DNA of 35,614 nucleotides from Pseudoneurospora amorphoporcata (taxonomy: Eukaryota > Ascomycota > Sordariomycetes > Sordariales > Sordariaceae), in assembly GCA_033297205.1 (NCBI GenBank), contig MU859331.1:1-35614 (forward strand). Reading direction: 5' to 3'. Each line of letters opens with the position of its first letter. Positions within the stretch are counted from its first letter, which is position 1. Positions 31,628 through 35,614 of this stretch are shown here, piece by piece. The notes under the pieces are model-generated. The model had not been told where the DNA came from, did no database searches, and saw only the letters and a program-made list of their open reading frames with translations. A program made the position numbers and the translations under genes.

Positions 31628-33032
31628 TTTAGTTGTTGGTCGCGAGGGGTCGGTGGTTTGTTGTCGATGCTCGTAAATGTGCACGTCGGAGGCCGGTCGT
31701 AGATATGTTCAGTCGAAATAGATTTTGACAAACGTTCGAGGCAGATGTTTCACGGAAAGTGCGGGAAGGCGGGTGACTCGAAAAATAAATGAGTCGGACG
31801 ATGCCGTCATGTAAACATTTCTGGATCTTTTTTGGAGCTGATCATCTGAGTGTCACGTTCACGGCCAACACGCAGCCGCACGAACGCACCCCGCGCAGCC
31901 AACCACATGCAAAAGAACAGAGAGGTTCCTGAAAGGGGTTCTTTCTGCGTGGTGATAACGAAAACAAGCAGCTAGGATACTTATCTATCGTCATTTTTAG
32001 ATCGCCAGAAAATGCACATCATCGCTACCCAAAACGGTGTTCTCTAACGCGGGATAAGGACGGGCAATGCTGGTCGCTGGACGGGAATTGCCTGCCAAGA
32101 ACTCGGATCCCAAAAGTGGCAACCACTCAGCATCGTCCATCGCAATGGCACACACCAAACACCATTACGTTTATCTCTCCAGACCCGAATCCTTCTGGTG
32201 AATACTACTAGTGACGGATCGTGGATGGCCTCCTACACAACATGCAGACGGGAAGACGGGATGGTCGGTGAAAGGAAAATGCAAATTGCAAGTGTATGGA
32301 GGCTGGGCGCTACTGCCCTGGGTGATAGCCTGCTGAATTGATTGATGCAGGTGCACCTACGGTGGTTTCTAATAGGAACTGTGCCACATGCCCCTGACAG
32401 CCGCCCGCCCCCACCAAGTACATATGCTTACCTTGGCAAAAATAAAGTGCACGTAACGAGGTGGTTTCTCGTAAAGAGTACATCGCCGTATCTAATCATC
32501 TTTAGGGTTTGGGGTTTTGGTCATTGAAAAAAAAACTTGGTCATTTTGGTCATAGCTCAAAACTTCTAATAACTGATAACGAAGGCAATGAATAATGGAA
32601 GGTATATCCAATTATAATTTTTATTTTATTATAGAGTCTGGCAAAATAAGTGTGGGCCTCTGTTAGCGCTAGCTGCAGCTGAATGGAGCCGGCAAATCTG
32701 GGTCGGGGGGCCATGTGGCACAGATCATATTACAAGCCACCGTGAAATGGCAGGATCCAGGGTAGTATTGGGCAATGGATCAACCAGGTTTCTTCTGGCT
32801 GGCCCTTTTCCCGCCTTTTACCTCGTGGTTTTAGTTTCGACGTCCTGACAATATCAACGGCTGTGCACAAACACCTAACTCGTCACCCTATTCAACGAAA
32901 GACGACTCTTCTCCCTGGAAAGCATGGCTCTTGCTGCTAGACGGGAGAATCACTCCAAAAGCGGACGATCAACCGCCCACGGCCTGCGCCCATCACAACA
33001 CTCCCGGGGCTGAGACTACCTCGCCAATCAGC
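31628..33032. other. Divergent intergenic region (DUF3602 / HET)
   Basis: No gene seen. It includes an A/T-rich stretch at about 32520-32640 and should contain both promoters. The short frames at 32171-32527 overlap each other and have no domain. Confidence 0.4.
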
Positions 33033-35383
33033 ATGTCGACAATGTTGTGCGCCGTGTGCAATGGCATATTCACCGGCCTTCTGGTTAATAGGATGTATAA
33101 GCCTCATCATCAGTCTCTCTCCTGTCTCAGGCGATCTGCCGAGGAAGGATGCTATATCTGCAAACTTATTGCTGTCAATGTCCAAAACGGGATGTCCAAT
33201 GGGTTATACGATGGCGAACCTCTTAGCTTCGAATGGAACCTATCGCTTCTCGGAGTTCACCTAAGACCGCATAACGATGTCATGCTCTATCTACACTATG
33301 GAATGCTCTACATCTACTCCATACCTCGTCATGCTGAAATGACAACCAAGCTGACACTCATGGATACAAAAAGTGAGTCTACGGCAGATTCTTTCGGAAC
33401 CACCACCAGGGTGAGGGAGACCGGGCATAGAAATAACACTTCAAAACACAGGCGCCGACGTACCCATTCACTCGCCTTGTCCTGCTGCTAGCGTCACTGA
33501 TCAAGCAGTCTTGGAAACTGCAAGGTCCTGGCTAGAAAGCTGTTGTCAAAACCACGCATTGTGTAGACCAGTTGATCCTGGCTTCAGCCCTACGAGACTC
33601 ATCTACATCCACGACACTGCCTCGGTACAGCTCCTTGAAACCAAGAACGAAACAACGAGCCATCCCTACGTTGCTTTCTCACATTGTTGGGGGAAGTCAG
33701 AGACTCTCAAATTACTCCAAGACGACCCAGACAAAGGCACCAAAGGCAACATCGAACAACTGTGTTCATGCATCCGAGTTCAACGTTTACCGGCCAGCTA
33801 TCGGGAAGCAATCTCTGTCAGCCTAGCCCTTGGATTTCGTCACATTTGGATTGATTCACTGTGCATCATACAAAACAGCCATGATGATTGGGCCAAGGAA
33901 TCCGCCACAATGAAGGACGTATATGCCAACTGCTCTCTCAATCTTTGCGCTTCAGCTGCGGCAGACACTTCAGAGACAAGCTTCCAGTGCAGAGATCTAG
34001 GCCTGGTTGTGCCGTTGGATCTTGAACCTCGGTGGACTGGCATTGCCGACGGCTCTTTCAAGCTTAGTCCAATTCCTTCAAAGCTCCATCAGATCAAATG
34101 GAAGCTTGTAAATGCAACAGTACTTGAGTCAGACTTTACCAAAGCGCCGCTCAATTCACGGGCTTGGGTTGTGCAGGAACGCGTTTTATCCAGACGTCAT
34201 CTCTACATGACTGGTAACCAACTTGGGTGGGAATGCCTCGATATGTGTGCTTGCGAAGTATTTCTAAAAGGCTTTCCCGCTTATCTAACTGCAAAAATTA
34301 CGGGTCGTGGTGAAGAGGAGAGGAGACAATACTATACGCTAAACACTCATGGCCGTCCTTCTGGCCATGACGGAGCGATATTAACCAGTTCTCCGGTAGG
34401 CTAAAGCGATAGTACTGGGGGTGAGCTTGCGCAGCATTCAACATCCAAAGGGACATCAATTATCGACATGAACGAGCTATGGAACCGCCTCGTCAATCGA
34501 TACTCTGGCTGCAATCTGACTCATTCGCTGGATAAGCTACCCGCTCTATCGGGACTCGCACAGAATTTCAGCATCATCCAAGGCTCAGGCTTTGCCCTCA
34601 ACGAAAACTCGTATCTTGCCGGCCTTTGGCGACCTTATCTACCACATGCTTTATGTTGGCAAACGGACAAAAGTAATTTCAACAACCCCAGCAATTACAG
34701 GCCCCATCCCTACCGTGCCCCTTCCTGGTCTTGGGCGTCGGTGGAAGCCACGGTTTTTTGTTCCCCTGTCAGCCTCTCACCCGTCCACGCTTGCCGCGTT
34801 ATGGGTGTCAGCGTACTTCCCGAGGACGAACGGTATAAGGCCGGCAGGGTGAAGGGTGGTATTTTGCACCTGAGGTCCTATGTTATCGGACCTTTCATCT
34901 ACGACGCCTCATTGCAGCATTTGCAGGCGACTTGGCTGACACTAAGTCCATCTGCGGATAGTCGTTTTAAGAAGGCTTTCGGTGATTCATTGGACCTGTG
35001 CTACCCTCAATGGGACGAATTTGATCGCAATTCCGGAAAAACCACATTTTTCATCAGCTACCTAGATCCGCTTCCGCATACTCTCCACAAGGATGGCATC
35101 ATAAATGGCACAGGCGCGGTGCGGAACAGGGTCCGGATCGAGACTGACTGACAAATCGCGTGTTCGACTTTTCTTTGTTCCTATTTTTCAATTTCGTTCA
35201 TTATGGTGTGGGGAGAAGTGGCGTCTTGATGGCTTGATTCTCATTCAAGTCGTCAACGAGCCGGAAGTCGAAGGTTTCGATCATGGTGCTGTTTTTCAGC
35301 GTGTAGGGTATTTCGCGAATCTGAAGTTGGAGAAGGAGGTACTAGACCTTCTTCCACCAGAGACAACGATTGCCATCATATGA
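33033..35383 (+). pseudogene. HET-domain protein (heterokaryon incompatibility type), possibly disrupted
   Basis: The start at ATG 33033 gives MSTMLCAVCNGIF...SAEEGCYICKL, the usual Cys-containing leader of HET proteins. An intron starts at 33373 (GTGAGT) and most likely ends at 33451; an acceptor at 33430 also fits the phase. The HET core follows: VAFSHCWGKSETLKLL, IWIDSLCIIQNSHDDWAKE, MKDVYANCSLNLCASAA and SRAWVVQERVLSRRHLYMT. After it the same frame meets TAA at 34402-34404, where CAA would suit, and then continues (LPALSGLAQ, YRAPSWSWASVEA). Near 35110-35160 the frame shifts by one, and the C-terminal block EKWRLDGLILIQVV...VFQRVGYF ends at 35383. Either the gene is a young pseudogene, or the stop lies in a 39-nt intron (34393-34431) and the shift is an error. 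HET domains trigger cell death on non-self contact. Confidence 0.78.
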
Positions 35384-35522
35384 GCGCAGGCATACCCTAC
35401 CTTAACCATACGTCTCTCTCACTGTTTACCATGTATTTTGATTTATCTCCTGCATCATCTTCAAATAGAACGACGGTACGTTATTGAAGACATGGCAGCG
35501 GTTTCAAAACTCAGTAACCTAG
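35384..35522. other. 3' flank of the HET gene
   Basis: Short A/T-rich spacer up to the LTR. No gene. Confidence 0.4.
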
Positions 35523-35614
35523 TGTGACAAGGGCTGTGATCAGGGCTTGGAACAGTAGTTCAAATTCAGCTAATAAACTACTTTGGTCTCGAAGGCCTTG
35601 TTGATCCCTCTCGA
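35523..35614. mobile_element. LTR, family 1, copy 3 (cut by window end)
   Basis: It starts TGTGACAAGGGCTGTG and follows LTR copies 1 and 2 closely to the last base of the window. Whether it is a solo LTR or a full element cannot be seen. Confidence 0.85.

Noticed and set aside
1..35614. CRISPR arrays, bacterial operons or ribosome-binding sites
   Set aside because: Introns and protein families show fungal nuclear DNA. The tandem arrays present are coding repeats or minisatellites without spacers.

Overview
The window is nuclear DNA of a filamentous ascomycete (Pezizomycotina, most likely Sordariomycetes). Evidence: short introns of about 60-75 bp with GTRAGT-type donors, CTAAC-like branch points and YAG acceptors; HET-domain, NACHT-ankyrin and DUF3435 genes; solo LTRs; and widespread premature stops of the CpA-to-TpA type left by repeat-induced point mutation (RIP). 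I ran no searches. Assignments come from reading translations and recalling protein families.

The left part (about 1-22.3 kb) is a mosaic of decayed accessory DNA. In order: a NACHT_N-NACHT-ankyrin NLR pseudogene (416-5575) split by a 642-bp solo LTR; an unidentified protein remnant; the 3' half of a BTB-domain gene; a fragment of a small zinc-finger gene; a GH47 alpha-mannosidase pseudogene with four stops; a 5'-truncated SesA-type gene with a sigma-like amyloid motif between two 518-bp direct repeats; two solo LTRs of one family; a small C2H2 zinc-finger ORF; a decayed DUF3435 tyrosine recombinase (the family of Starship captains) pointing left; a 20-bp minisatellite; and two CorA-like genes, one a fragment and one apparently intact (20179-21658). 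Short shared segments join several of these pieces.

The right part (about 23.4-31.7 kb) looks like ordinary core genome, and its three genes all lie on the minus strand. They are a BAH-PHD chromatin protein (probable EPR-1/BP1 Polycomb reader, 4 exons), ATG22 (vacuolar amino-acid effluxer, with a GC-AG intron and a 6-nt microexon) and a DUF3602/Par32-like 'GRGGAGN' protein. A HET-domain gene (33033-35383), possibly disrupted, follows. The window ends inside a third copy of the LTR family.

The most interesting reading is that the left part is a dead, Starship-like cargo region: a DUF3435 recombinase at one end, with NLR and SesA/sigma incompatibility genes behind it. Element boundaries were not demonstrated.
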